From: DATBVX01 sp963695985
GTDB lineage: Bacteria; Pseudomonadota; Gammaproteobacteria; Steroidobacterales; Steroidobacteraceae
Length of the DNA stretch: 64,000 nucleotides
Direction: 5' to 3'
Assembly: GCA_963695985.1 (NCBI GenBank)
Contig: CAVOIC010000003.1
Location: 124,001 to 188,000, forward strand
Made by a program: the position numbers and the translations under genes. Below, one piece after another: positions 1-8,746 of this stretch. How positions within the stretch are numbered: the stretch's first letter is position 1; each line of letters opens with the position of its first letter. The notes under the pieces were generated by a model. That model saw only the letters and a list, made by a program, of their open reading frames with translations. It was not told where the DNA came from and searched no databases.

Positions 1-1321
1 GCAGGCCGCTCTAGCCGCGCTGGACGTCCCCGCGGGCTCGCGCTACTGCGTTGCGCTGAGCGGCGGGGCGGATTCCACGGCGCTGCTCAAAGGCATGGTC
101 GATCTGCGCGAGCAGCAGGCGGGGTTCGGTCTGCGGGCCATCCACATCAACCATCACTTGCAACCGCACGCGGACGCGTGGGCGAAACATTGTGCGGCGC
201 TCGGCAGACGGCTCGTGGTTCCCTGCCAGCTGCTGGACGCGCCGGTCGAAGCGGTGCGCGGCGAATCTCTCGAAGCTGCGGCGCGAGAGGCGCGCTACGG
301 GTTGCTGGCTGCCAGCCTTGCATCAGGGGAATTTCTGCTGACGGCACACCAGGCCGAAGATCAGCTCGAGACGATCCTGCTGCAGCTCGCTCGTGGCGCA
401 GGTGTCGCCGGGCTCGCAGGCATGCCGCGCCGCTCAGTTTGCGGACCGGGCATCCATCTGCGACCGCTGCTCGACTTCGGACGCGAGGAGCTGCGCACTT
501 TCGTCGCTGCGGCGGGACTCGACTGGATCGAGGACCCGAGCAACGAGGATCCGCGTTTCGACCGTAACTTTGTGCGCCAGCAGGTTCTGCCCCTCCTGCT
601 GCAACGTTGGCCGGCTCTGGCGGCAAGCGCCGTCCGAAGCGCTGGCCACCTGGCGAGTGCCCAGGCGCTGCTCGATGAGTTGGCGCAGGCCGACTGTGCA
701 GGCGCCGCGGAGGGCGACCGTCTGCGCGTCCCGTCGCTGCGGGCACTTGAATCGGCACGCGTACGCAACCTGCTGCGCTTTTGGATTCGACGTCACGGGG
801 TGCCGTTACCGGCGAGCGCGACGCTGGCACAGATCGAACAGCAGATGCTCGCCGCGCGGGCGGACGCGATTCCCGAGGTCGCCTGGGGCAACCATGTGAT
901 GCGACGCTACCGCGATCGGCTCTATCTGGGCGCGAGGCTGCCACCACCGCCGGGCGAAACGTTGTCCTGGCCGTGGCGCGCACAGCCGGAGCTATCGCTG
1001 CCAGCGGGCCTTGGCCGGCTGCGGGCGCGCGCCGCCGAACTCGGCGTTGCAGGGCTCGCCGGTCTTCCCGACACGCTGCGTGTGAGCTGGCGCGCGGGTG
1101 GAGAGAGTCTGCGGCTCGCGACCAATCGGCCGCGACGCGAGCTGCGCACCCTGATGCAGGAGTGGGACATCGTGCCGTGGATGCGCGGCCGCATCCCGCT
1201 GCTGAGTGCGGGGCAGACGCTGGCGGCGGTCGGTGACCTGTGGGTGGCAGCCGAATTTCGCGCTGCCGCGGATCAGCCGGGCGTCCGCATCGAGTGGCTC
1301 GAACATCCCGCGCTCGATTGA
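1..1321 (+). CDS. tilS: tRNA(Ile)-lysidine synthetase TilS, 5'-truncated by window edge
   Basis: The enzyme converts C34 of the AUA-reading tRNA(Ile) to lysidine, using ATP and lysine, in the cytoplasm. The open frame runs from base 2 with no start codon, so the N-terminus lies upstream of the window. About 18 residues in is SGGADSTALL, the PP-loop ATP-binding motif (SGGxDS) of the family, so only a short N-terminal piece is missing. The usual N-terminal ATPase part (about the first 200 residues), a linker and a C-terminal domain can all be accommodated in the roughly 439 residues seen. An internal ATG at 95 lies after the PP-loop and cannot be the true start. The gene ends in TGA at 1319-1321, 231 bp before pyrG. 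Identification is firm from the motif and length. Confidence 0.93.
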   Translation, partial: QAALAALDVPAGSRYCVALSGGADSTALLKGMVDLREQQAGFGLRAIHINHHLQPHADAWAKHCAALGRRLVVPCQLLDAPVEAVRGESLEAAAREARYGLLAASLASGEFLLTAHQAEDQLETILLQLARGAGVAGLAGMPRRSVCGPGIHLRPLLDFGREELRTFVAAAGLDWIEDPSNEDPRFDRNFVRQQVLPLLLQRWPALAASAVRSAGHLASAQALLDELAQADCAGAAEGDRLRVPSLRALESARVRNLLRFWIRRHGVPLPASATLAQIEQQMLAARADAIPEVAWGNHVMRRYRDRLYLGARLPPPPGETLSWPWRAQPELSLPAGLGRLRARAAELGVAGLAGLPDTLRVSWRAGGESLRLATNRPRRELRTLMQEWDIVPWMRGRIPLLSAGQTLAAVGDLWVAAEFRAAADQPGVRIEWLEHPALD

Positions 1322-1377
1322 AGCGCTGGACAGGTGCACGCGCCCGATTTCGCGAGCGCCGCGTGCGGCAAGTTTCA

Positions 1378-1406
1378 TTGAGCCGACCCGCCCGTTCTGG
1401 TACCCT
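1378..1406 (+). promoter_or_regulatory. Putative sigma-70 promoter upstream of pyrG
   Basis: TTGAGC (1378-1383) is followed after exactly 17 bases by TACCCT (1401-1406). It sits in the only sizeable gap before the pyrG-truD gene train and about 147 bp ahead of the pyrG start. The -35 is a good match and the -10 a moderate one. This is pattern matching only; it could drive the whole coupled cluster. Confidence 0.45.
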
Positions 1407-1552
1407 GACTGCCCGTCGAAAATCAGCGGCTGACGCGGCGCAGCTGAGCGACGGGATCAACTGATCTCCCTCTCCGACGACCGCCCGCGGCCCTTCGGTA
1501 CACATGACCGGTCCTGTTGCGCGGGACCCTTTGCGTTGCGAGTGAGTCTGGC

Positions 1553-3199
1553 ATGACCCGTTTCGTATTCGTCACCGGCGGCGTCGTTTCTTCGTTGGGC
1601 AAGGGCATCGCCAGCGCTTCGCTCGGCGCGATTCTCGAGGCGCGCGGGCTCAAGATCGCGATGGTGAAGCTCGATCCGTACATCAACGTCGATCCCGGCA
1701 CCATGAGCCCATTCCAGCATGGTGAGGTCTTCGTAACGCAGGACGGCACCGAGACCGATCTGGACCTCGGGCATTACGAGCGTTTCGTGCGCACGACGAC
1801 CGGCCGCAACAGCAATTTCACCACCGGGCGCATCTACGAACGCGTGATCGCCAAGGAACGGCGCGGTGACTACCTGGGCGCAACCGTGCAGGTCATTCCG
1901 CACATCACCGACGAGATCAAGCGCAGCATCCGCCTGGGCGCGGGCGATGCCGACGTGTGCATGGTGGAGATCGGCGGCACCGTCGGCGACATCGAATCCC
2001 TGCCGTTTCTCGAGGCGATCCGCCAGATGGGCGTCGAGCTCGGTCGCAACAACGTCGCCTACATGCACCTGACCCTGATTCCGGTCGTGGGCACTTCAGG
2101 GGAGATCAAGACCAAGCCAACGCAGCATTCGGTAAAAGAGCTGCGTGGCATCGGTATTCAGCCCGACGTCCTGTTGTGCCGCTGTCGCGATCCGCTGCCG
2201 GAAGAACATCGCCGCAAGATCGCGCTGTTCACCAACGTCGAGGAGCGCGCGGTGATTTCGGCGATCGATGCCGACGACATCTACAAGATTCCGCTGCTCC
2301 TGCACGAGCAGGGGCTCGACGACATCATGGTCGATAAGTTACGCCTGGAGGCCCGTCCGGCCGACCTGTCCGAGTGGCGCCACGTGGTGAGCGCGAAGAT
2401 GAATCCCGAGGCCGAGGTCAATGTCGCGATGGTCGGCAAGTACGTGCAAATCCGCGACTCTTATATCTCGCTCAACGAGGCGCTCACCCATGCCGGAGTA
2501 CGTACGCGCACGCGCGTGAACGTGCACTACGTGGAGTCGACCGACCTGGAGATGCACGGGCTGTCGGCGCTCGACGGCATGGACGCGATCCTGGTGCCTG
2601 GCGGATTCGGTGAGCGCGGTATCGAAGGCAAGATCCGCGCGGCTGAATACGCGCGCTGCAGCCGCATCCCCTACCTGGGGATCTGCCTCGGGATGCAAGT
2701 GGCGGTGATTGAGTTCGCCCGCCACGTGGCGGGTCTCGAGGGCGCAAACAGCACCGAGTTCAATCGCGCGACACCGCATCCGGTCATTGCGCTCATCACG
2801 GAGTGGCAGGACCGGGAGCGGGGCGTGCAGAGCCGCGACGAGGGTTCCGAGAAAGGCGGTACCATGCGCCTCGGTGGGCAGGAATGCCGCGTGGTGGCCG
2901 GGACCCAGGCGCACGCGGTGTACGGCCGCGACACGATCATGGAACGTCATCGGCATCGTTACGAGTTCAACAACCGCTACCTGGAGCGCCTGGCGAAGGC
3001 CGGTCTTAGGTTCTCCGGTTTCTCCAGTGACGGCCTGGTGGAGCTGATTGAGCTGCCGTCTCATCCCTGGTTCATCGCCAGCCAGTTCCATCCCGAGTTC
3101 ACGTCCACGCCCCGCGACGGCCACCCGTTGTTCGCCGGGTTCATCCGCGCCGCGCGCCAGTACCGGGCGTCGCAGCTGCCGGTCGCCGCCAGCGCATGA
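1553..3199 (+). CDS. pyrG: CTP synthase PyrG
   Basis: It makes CTP from UTP with ATP and glutamine, the last step of pyrimidine nucleotide synthesis. The start at 1553 (MTRFVFVTGGVVSSLGKG) gives 548 aa, the normal length; the open frame extends 12 codons upstream but those residues do not belong to the family. The N-terminal synthetase domain carries the GGVVSSLGKG P-loop. The C-terminal class I glutamine amidotransferase domain shows the nucleophile cysteine in GICLGMQ and the His-Glu pair in QFHPEF. It is the first gene of a train of seven genes joined by 4-nt overlaps; its TGA overlaps the kdsA ATG. No odd residues noted. Confidence 0.98.
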   Translation: MTRFVFVTGGVVSSLGKGIASASLGAILEARGLKIAMVKLDPYINVDPGTMSPFQHGEVFVTQDGTETDLDLGHYERFVRTTTGRNSNFTTGRIYERVIAKERRGDYLGATVQVIPHITDEIKRSIRLGAGDADVCMVEIGGTVGDIESLPFLEAIRQMGVELGRNNVAYMHLTLIPVVGTSGEIKTKPTQHSVKELRGIGIQPDVLLCRCRDPLPEEHRRKIALFTNVEERAVISAIDADDIYKIPLLLHEQGLDDIMVDKLRLEARPADLSEWRHVVSAKMNPEAEVNVAMVGKYVQIRDSYISLNEALTHAGVRTRTRVNVHYVESTDLEMHGLSALDGMDAILVPGGFGERGIEGKIRAAEYARCSRIPYLGICLGMQVAVIEFARHVAGLEGANSTEFNRATPHPVIALITEWQDRERGVQSRDEGSEKGGTMRLGGQECRVVAGTQAHAVYGRDTIMERHRHRYEFNNRYLERLAKAGLRFSGFSSDGLVELIELPSHPWFIASQFHPEFTSTPRDGHPLFAGFIRAARQYRASQLPVAASA

Positions 3200-4029
3200 G
3201 ACTGCATGATTTCGACGTCGGTCCCGATCAGCCGTTGTTCCTGATTGCCGGGCCCTGTGTAGTCGAGAGTGAAGGGCTCGTGCTCGACACCGCGGGACGT
3301 CTGAAGGAGATCACGCGCCGCCTCGGCATCCCCTTCATCTTCAAGTCTTCCTTCGACAAGGCCAACCGCTCCTCAGGCGCCAGCTTTCGCGGCCCGGGCC
3401 GCGAAGAGGGTTTGCGCGTGCTCGCGGAAGTGCGCCGGCAACTGCAGCTGCCGGTGCTGACCGACGTGCACGAAGATACGCCGCTGGCAGAGGTGGCCGC
3501 GGTCGTCGACGTGCTGCAGACGCCGGCGTTTCTGTGCCGGCAGACCAATTTCATCCGCAACGTCGCCTCCCAGGGCAAGCCGGTTAATATCAAGAAAGGC
3601 CAGTTTCTCTCGCCGTGGGAGATGAGGAATGTCGTCGATAAGGCGCGTTCGACCGGTAACCAGCAAATCCTGGTGTGCGAGCGCGGCTTTTCCTTCGGCT
3701 ACAACAACCTGGTCTCGGACATGCGCGGCCTCGCCGTGATGCGCGCAACCGGCTGCCCGGTAGTGTTCGATGCTACTCATTCCGTGCAGCTGCCCGGGGG
3801 CAAGGGTTCGGCGTCCGGTGGTCAGCGCGAGTTCGTGCCGGTGCTGGCGCGCGCCGCCGTTGCCGCGGGCATTGCAGGCGTGTTCATGGAAACGCATCCT
3901 GATCCGGACAAGGCTCTCAGCGACGGCCCGAATGCCTGGCCGCTGGGGCACATGGAAGCACTGCTTGAAACATTGCAGCAGATCGACCGGACCGTGAAGG
4001 CGCGGCCCTACGCGGAGTCGCAGCTATGA
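3196..4029 (+). CDS. kdsA: 3-deoxy-8-phosphooctulonate synthase (KDO-8-P synthase)
   Basis: The 277-aa enzyme condenses phosphoenolpyruvate with arabinose-5-phosphate to KDO-8-phosphate, the precursor of the inner-core sugar of lipopolysaccharide. Family motifs visible are GPCVVESE near the N-terminus, KPVNIKKGQFLSP in the middle and FDATHSVQLPGG toward the C-terminus; length is normal. The start ATG overlaps the pyrG stop (ATGA, 3196-3199) and its own stop overlaps eno, so translation is probably coupled. Placing kdsA directly before eno puts a PEP-consuming enzyme next to the PEP-forming one, a common gammaproteobacterial order. Confidence 0.97.
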   Translation: MRLHDFDVGPDQPLFLIAGPCVVESEGLVLDTAGRLKEITRRLGIPFIFKSSFDKANRSSGASFRGPGREEGLRVLAEVRRQLQLPVLTDVHEDTPLAEVAAVVDVLQTPAFLCRQTNFIRNVASQGKPVNIKKGQFLSPWEMRNVVDKARSTGNQQILVCERGFSFGYNNLVSDMRGLAVMRATGCPVVFDATHSVQLPGGKGSASGGQREFVPVLARAAVAAGIAGVFMETHPDPDKALSDGPNAWPLGHMEALLETLQQIDRTVKARPYAESQL

Positions 4030-5336
4030 GCCGCATTACCGATATTCGGGGGCGCGAGATCATCGACTCGCGCGGCAATCCGACTGTTGAAGCTGACGTG
4101 TTTCTCGACAGTGGTGTGATGGGACGCGCCGCCGTGCCGTCGGGAGCCTCGACCGGGACCCGCGAGGCGGTCGAGCTGCGCGACGGCGATCCGAAGCGCT
4201 TCCTCGGCAGGGGCGTGCTCAACGCCGTTGCCAACGTGAACGGGCCGATCCGTCAGGCGCTGCTGCAGCATGACCCGATGGATCAGGAAGGGCTCGATGG
4301 GCGCATGCTCGAGCTCGACGGCACCGATACCAAGTCGCATCTCGGCGCCAACGCCATTCTCGCCGTGTCGCTGGCCGCTGCCCATGCCGCTGCCAGCGAT
4401 CGCAAGCTGCCGTTGTTCCGGCATCTGGCCGGCGGCGAGGACTTTGATCTGCCGGTGCCGCAGATGAACATCATTAACGGCGGTGCGCATGCGGACAACA
4501 GCGTAGACATCCAGGAATTCATGATCCTCCCGGTCGGTGCGCCCTCACTCAGCGAAGCGATCCGCCATGGCGCGGAAATCTTTCACACCCTCAAGAAGGT
4601 GCTGCACAAGAAGGGGCTGGCAACCACAGTGGGCGATGAGGGTGGATTTGCGCCCGATCTGCCCTCGAACGAAGCGGCGCTCGAGATCATCATCGAGGCG
4701 ATCCAGCTCGCAGGCTATACGCCCGGTGGCGACGTGCTGCTGGGCCTTGACGTGGCGAGCTCGGAATTTTTCAGCGAGGGCGTGTACACGCTGGAATCCG
4801 AAGGGCGCCAGTTCAGCGCCGCACAGTTCGTGGACTACCTGGCGGATCTCGTGGGCCGCTACCCCATCATCACGGTCGAGGATGGCATGAGCGAGAGCGA
4901 CTGGCAGGGCTGGGCGCTGCTCACGCAGCGCCTCGGACGGCGCGTGCAGCTGGTTGGCGATGACCTGTTCGTCACCAACACGAAGATTTTCAAGCAGGGT
5001 ATCGAGCAGGGCATTGCCAATTCCATCCTGATCAAGGTCAATCAGATCGGGACGCTCACCGAGACACTGGCCGCCATCCGGATGGCAGCTGATGCTGGCT
5101 ATTCCGCCGTGATTTCGCATCGTTCGGGAGAGACCGAGGACTGCACCATCGCCGATATCGCCGTAGCGACTGCCGCGACACAGATCAAGACCGGGTCGAT
5201 GTCGCGTTCGGATCGGGTGGCAAAATACAACCAGCTATTGCGCATTGAAGCGGAGCTGGGGGCGCACGCACGCTACGCTGGCCGCCAGGCGTTCCCGGTG
5301 CCGGTTGCCATGAATGACGGTCGGGCGCACGGGTGA
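4026..5336 (+). CDS. eno: Enolase
   Basis: Enolase interconverts 2-phosphoglycerate and phosphoenolpyruvate; in gammaproteobacteria it can also be part of the RNase E degradosome. The 436-aa product has the expected length and shows GDEGGFAP in the first half, the KVNQIGTLTET segment with the catalytic lysine, and SHRSGETEDCTIADIAVAT near the end. The ATG overlaps the kdsA stop and the TGA overlaps the GTG start of ftsB. The C-terminal tail after the barrel is short and ordinary. Identification is secure. Confidence 0.98.
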   Translation: MSRITDIRGREIIDSRGNPTVEADVFLDSGVMGRAAVPSGASTGTREAVELRDGDPKRFLGRGVLNAVANVNGPIRQALLQHDPMDQEGLDGRMLELDGTDTKSHLGANAILAVSLAAAHAAASDRKLPLFRHLAGGEDFDLPVPQMNIINGGAHADNSVDIQEFMILPVGAPSLSEAIRHGAEIFHTLKKVLHKKGLATTVGDEGGFAPDLPSNEAALEIIIEAIQLAGYTPGGDVLLGLDVASSEFFSEGVYTLESEGRQFSAAQFVDYLADLVGRYPIITVEDGMSESDWQGWALLTQRLGRRVQLVGDDLFVTNTKIFKQGIEQGIANSILIKVNQIGTLTETLAAIRMAADAGYSAVISHRSGETEDCTIADIAVATAATQIKTGSMSRSDRVAKYNQLLRIEAELGAHARYAGRQAFPVPVAMNDGRAHG

Positions 5337-5716
5337 GACCGATGGTAGTGCGATTGTTTGGCGCCGCCCTGCTGCTCGCTGTGCTGGCGCTGCAGTACCG
5401 GCTGTGGCTCTCCGACGATGGAATTCGCGAGGTCCATCGGTTGCAGGATGCGGTGGCCGCCCAACAGCAGCAGAATTCCGAGCTCAAGGAACGCAACGAG
5501 CAGCTGGCGGCGGAAGTCAAGGATTTGAAGGAAGGACTCGACGCCGTCGAAGAGCGGGCACGGAGCGATCTGGGCATGGTGGGTGCGAACGAAACTTTCT
5601 ACCAGGTCGTGACACCAGCGCCGGCCGATCACGGTCCGCAGCAGGAAGCGGCGCCGAACGAGTCATCGACCGTGGCGACGCAGCCGCCCGCGACTCAGCA
5701 AGCTGCAGCGAGATGA
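5333..5716 (+). CDS. ftsB: Cell division protein FtsB
   Basis: FtsB is the small bitopic divisome protein that pairs with FtsL and FtsQ. The 127-aa product has one N-terminal membrane helix (FGAALLLAVLALQYRLW) followed by a heptad-rich coiled coil (about residues 35-80) and the family tail ERARSDLGMVGANETFYQVV. A further 35 residues rich in Ala, Pro and Gln end the protein and look disordered, making it longer than E. coli FtsB. I chose GTG 5333 because it forms the same 4-nt overlap seen at all neighbouring junctions; ATG 5342 (MVVRLFG) is the alternative and would match the family start. Location between eno and ispD is the classic ftsB position. Confidence 0.93.
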   Translation: MRPMVVRLFGAALLLAVLALQYRLWLSDDGIREVHRLQDAVAAQQQQNSELKERNEQLAAEVKDLKEGLDAVEERARSDLGMVGANETFYQVVTPAPADHGPQQEAAPNESSTVATQPPATQQAAAR

Positions 5717-6429
5717 CGGGATCGGCCGCAGCGCCACGTCACTGGGCTATCGTCGCCGCCGCGGGCCAGGGACGGCGCATGGATGCCGAGAGGCCAAAGC
5801 AGTATCTGGAGCTCGCCGGCGCGACAGTGCTCGAACATGCGATACGTCCCTTGCTGGCGCACCCACGCATCGAAGGAATCATGGTGATGCTGGCCGCGGA
5901 TGATGAGGTGTGGCCAACACTGCCGCTTGCCAGCGCGCCGCGGGTGCAGACAGCGGAGGGCGGCCCTGCACGCCAGCACTCAGTGCTGAATGGCTTGGTG
6001 GCGCTCGAGAACCAGGCCGGTGCCGAGGACTGGATTCTGGTGCACGACGGCGCGCGCCCCTGCCTCGGAACGCAGGAGCTCGACACGTTGATCGGCGCGG
6101 TGGAGCACGATCCGGTGGGTGGGCTGCTCGCTGTGCCCGTCGCCGATACGCTGAAACGAGCCGATGAGACGGGACTACGCAGCGAGGCGACGCTGGAGCG
6201 CAAGGCGCTGTGGAGTGCGCAGACTCCGCAGATGTTTCGCTACCGGCTGCTACGCTCGGCCCTGGAGCGAGCGCTCGCGCGGGGCGTCGATGTGACCGAT
6301 GAGGCTGCGGCGGTGGAATCCCTGGGTCATCGGCCACGACTGGTGCGCGGCTCATCTCGCAACATCAAGATCACGCATCGTGACGATCTGATTCTCGCGG
6401 AGGCGCTACTGCGCTCGGCGGTGAAATGA
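5713..6429 (+). CDS. ispD: 2-C-methyl-D-erythritol 4-phosphate cytidylyltransferase
   Basis: This is step three of the MEP isoprenoid pathway: it couples CTP to MEP. The start at ATG 5713, overlapping the ftsB TGA, gives 238 aa. A much longer open frame upstream (from 5314) is only an overlap with eno and ftsB. Motifs: the CTP-binding loop IVAAAGQGRRM at residue 13 onward, VHDGARPC in the middle, and RNIKITHRDDL at the end. It precedes ispF with a 4-nt overlap, the usual ispD-ispF pairing, although ispE (the step in between) is elsewhere. Confidence 0.96.
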   Translation: MTGSAAAPRHWAIVAAAGQGRRMDAERPKQYLELAGATVLEHAIRPLLAHPRIEGIMVMLAADDEVWPTLPLASAPRVQTAEGGPARQHSVLNGLVALENQAGAEDWILVHDGARPCLGTQELDTLIGAVEHDPVGGLLAVPVADTLKRADETGLRSEATLERKALWSAQTPQMFRYRLLRSALERALARGVDVTDEAAAVESLGHRPRLVRGSSRNIKITHRDDLILAEALLRSAVK

Positions 6430-6923
6430 GCACTAGCACCCGGGTGGGCATGGGGATCGACGTGCATGCCTTCGGGGCGGGCGATCACGTCATGCTGGCG
6501 GGTGTGCGCATCCCGCATGATCGTGGAGTGAACGCACATTCTGACGGCGACGTCGTCATTCACGCGCTGTGCGATGCGCTGCTCGGAACCGCGGGCCTGG
6601 GTGACATCGGCCAGTTCTTTCCGGATACGGACCCAAAGTGGCGCGGCGCGGCGAGCTCCAATTTCCTGCAGGCGGTGACGCAGATGCTCACCGCGCGTGG
6701 TTACGCGCCAGTCAACGTCGACATCACGGTGCTGGCCGAGCGGCCGCGGATCGGACCTCATCGCGAGGCGATGCGCCACCGCCTCGCGGAGTTACTGGGA
6801 TTGGACGCCGAGGCCGTCAACGTCAAGGCGACGACCACGGAGCAGCTCGGGTTGATCGGGCGCGGCGAGGGCATCGCCGCGCTCGCGGTCGTGCTCGTCG
6901 ATTCGATCGCCCGCGACGCATGA
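6426..6923 (+). CDS. ispF: 2-C-methyl-D-erythritol 2,4-cyclodiphosphate synthase
   Basis: IspF cyclises CDP-ME 2-phosphate and releases CMP in the MEP isoprenoid pathway. The 165-aa length is slightly above the common 158-160. The metal-binding Asp-x-His of GIDVHAFG and the HSDGDVVIHALCDALLG segment are present, as is GDIGQFFPDTDPKW. The ATG overlaps ispD and the TGA overlaps truD, each by 4 nt. Assignment is secure. Confidence 0.97.
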   Translation: MSTSTRVGMGIDVHAFGAGDHVMLAGVRIPHDRGVNAHSDGDVVIHALCDALLGTAGLGDIGQFFPDTDPKWRGAASSNFLQAVTQMLTARGYAPVNVDITVLAERPRIGPHREAMRHRLAELLGLDAEAVNVKATTTEQLGLIGRGEGIAALAVVLVDSIARDA

Positions 6924-7978
6924 TCGACGTCGTGCCGGAACACTGGCGCCGCGTGGCGCTGGATCCGCCACGTGCTTACGGCGAGCCCGTTGCGCAAGGG
7001 AGTCCGCGTGTCAGCGCAGACGATTTCGAGGTTTATGAGGAGCTGCCGTTCCAGCCCGATGGTCACGGCGCGCACTGGCTGCTCCGGGTCGTCAAGCGTG
7101 GCGCGAACACGGAGTGGGTGGCCGGGCAGCTGGCGCGGCTCGCCGGCGTACGAGCGGCCGATGTCGGCTATGCGGGACTCAAAGACCGGCATGCTCTAAC
7201 CTCACAATGGTTCAGCGTGCCGCAATCAACACTGACGGCGGACGCCTGGGTCGGCGTCGCACACCCCGAGTATCAAGTGCTCGAAGCTCATCCACATGGA
7301 CGCAAGCTGCGACGCGGCGCACTGGCTGCCAACCGCTTCCGCATCTGCGTGCGCCAGCTTCACGCAGACACCCAGGCGCTGGAGGCCAGGGTCGCGACGG
7401 TGGCCGGGCTCGGCGTGCCAAACTACTTCGGCGTACAACGGTACGGACGCGAGGGCGCCAACCTGACACGGGTGCGCAAGTGGAGCGCGAGCGGCTCTCT
7501 GCCCGGCTCACGCAGTGAACGCAGCTTCACTATTTCTGCCGCGCGCAGCTTGCTTTTCAACGCGGTACTGGCCGAGCGCGTCAATGACGGGACCTGGGAC
7601 GCCCTGCTACCGGGCGATGTGGCAAACCTCGAAGGCAGCGGCAGCATCTTCGCGGTTGCGGAGCTGACTCCGGAGCTGACCGAGCGATGCAGGGCTCTCG
7701 ATATCCACCCGACCGGGCCGCTCTGGGGCGCTGGCGAAGGCAAAGCCAGTGCCGGCGTCCGCGGGCTTGAGAACGCCGTGGTGATGCGCTTCGACTCAGT
7801 GGCGGCGCTGCTGGGTGCGGTGGGGCTGAACCAGGAGCGCCGCCCGCTGCGCTTGCGCGTCGCAGACTTGAAAGCGCAGGTTGACGATGCGGTGCTGACA
7901 TTGGAGTTTCGTCTCGGGGCCGGTGCATTCGCGACCACGGTCCTGCGCGAGCTGTTGCAGCCGACCACGGAGGCCTGA
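6920..7978 (+). CDS. truD: tRNA pseudouridine(13) synthase TruD
   Basis: TruD makes pseudouridine at position 13 of tRNA(Glu). Starting at ATG 6920 (MIDVVPEHW), which overlaps the ispF stop, it has 352 aa, the normal size. The catalytic aspartate lies in GYAGLKDRHALTSQWFSV, and NYFGVQRYGREGANL is the second family motif. The open frame continues upstream inside ispF, but those residues are the shadow of IspF. The order ispD-ispF-truD matches many gammaproteobacteria, where surE, pcm and nlpD follow; here two further genes intervene. Confidence 0.96.
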   Translation: MIDVVPEHWRRVALDPPRAYGEPVAQGSPRVSADDFEVYEELPFQPDGHGAHWLLRVVKRGANTEWVAGQLARLAGVRAADVGYAGLKDRHALTSQWFSVPQSTLTADAWVGVAHPEYQVLEAHPHGRKLRRGALAANRFRICVRQLHADTQALEARVATVAGLGVPNYFGVQRYGREGANLTRVRKWSASGSLPGSRSERSFTISAARSLLFNAVLAERVNDGTWDALLPGDVANLEGSGSIFAVAELTPELTERCRALDIHPTGPLWGAGEGKASAGVRGLENAVVMRFDSVAALLGAVGLNQERRPLRLRVADLKAQVDDAVLTLEFRLGAGAFATTVLRELLQPTTEA

Positions 7979-7981
7979 GAA

Positions 7982-8737
7982 ATGCTTGAAATCATCAATC
8001 ACGAGTCTGTGCGTGAGATTCGCCTCGCGCGCCCGCCGGTGAATGCGCTCAACGCGGAGCTCCTCGAGCGCCTCAGCAGCGCGCTGGACGATGCGCACAC
8101 GGCGGGCTGTTCGGCGGTCGTTCTTTCTGGCCGGCCCGGCATGTTTTCGGCAGGCTTGGACGTGCCCGAGTTGCTGACGCTTGACCGTGCCGAGATGCTG
8201 AGGCAGTGGCAGGTATTTTTCGGCATCCAGGCGCGCCTCGCGGGCTGCCGCCTGCCGATCGTGGCTGCCATTACGGGGCATAGCCCGGCGGGTGGCGCGG
8301 TGCTCGCGCTCTACTGCGACTATCGCATCATGGCGAACGGAAACTTTCGCATTGGTCTCAACGAGGTTCAGGTCGGGCTGTTCCCGGGACCGGTCATCTA
8401 CGGCTTATTGCGGCGCCAGGTGGGAGCCCGCGTAGCCGATCGCCTGATCAGCAGTGGCATGCTGCTCAGTCCCGACGAAGCCCAGGCGGCGGGCTTGGTC
8501 GATCGGGTGGTCGAGGCGGACGCTGTGATCGCGGCTGCGCTCGAGTGGGCACGTCACATCTCGTCGCTTCCGCCACTGGCGGTGGCGCAAACGCGCGCCC
8601 TGGCGCGCGCCGATCTCGTCGGCCTGGTAGCCAATCTGAGCCGGACCGACTACGAAGCGATGAACGAGGCCTGGTTCAGCGCTGAGACACAAGCGACCCT
8701 GCGCCAGCTGACTGAGCGTCTACAGGCGAAGCGTTGA
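7982..8737 (+). CDS. Enoyl-CoA hydratase/isomerase family protein, ECI1-like (delta3-delta2-enoyl-CoA isomerase)
   Basis: The 251-aa crotonase-fold protein begins 3 bp after truD with a clear ribosome site (GGAGGC before the ATG). The oxyanion-hole segment SGRPGMFSAGLDV and the helix GGAVLALYCDYRIMA are plain. The segment IGLNEVQVGLFP resembles the IGLNETQLG stretch of mitochondrial delta3,delta2-enoyl-CoA isomerase (ECI1), whose glutamate is catalytic; I see no obvious second glutamate of the hydratase type. The product is thus more likely a double-bond isomerase for beta-oxidation of unsaturated acyl-CoAs than a hydratase. No other fatty acid gene is nearby, so the context does not settle the substrate. 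Confidence 0.8.
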   Translation: MLEIINHESVREIRLARPPVNALNAELLERLSSALDDAHTAGCSAVVLSGRPGMFSAGLDVPELLTLDRAEMLRQWQVFFGIQARLAGCRLPIVAAITGHSPAGGAVLALYCDYRIMANGNFRIGLNEVQVGLFPGPVIYGLLRRQVGARVADRLISSGMLLSPDEAQAAGLVDRVVEADAVIAAALEWARHISSLPPLAVAQTRALARADLVGLVANLSRTDYEAMNEAWFSAETQATLRQLTERLQAKR

Positions 8738-8746
8738 GAGGCGGTT

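Noticed and set aside
147..1505. 452-codon minus-strand frame across tilS
   Set aside because: Arg/Ala-rich composition typical of a GC-rich shadow frame; tilS on the plus strand has clear motifs.
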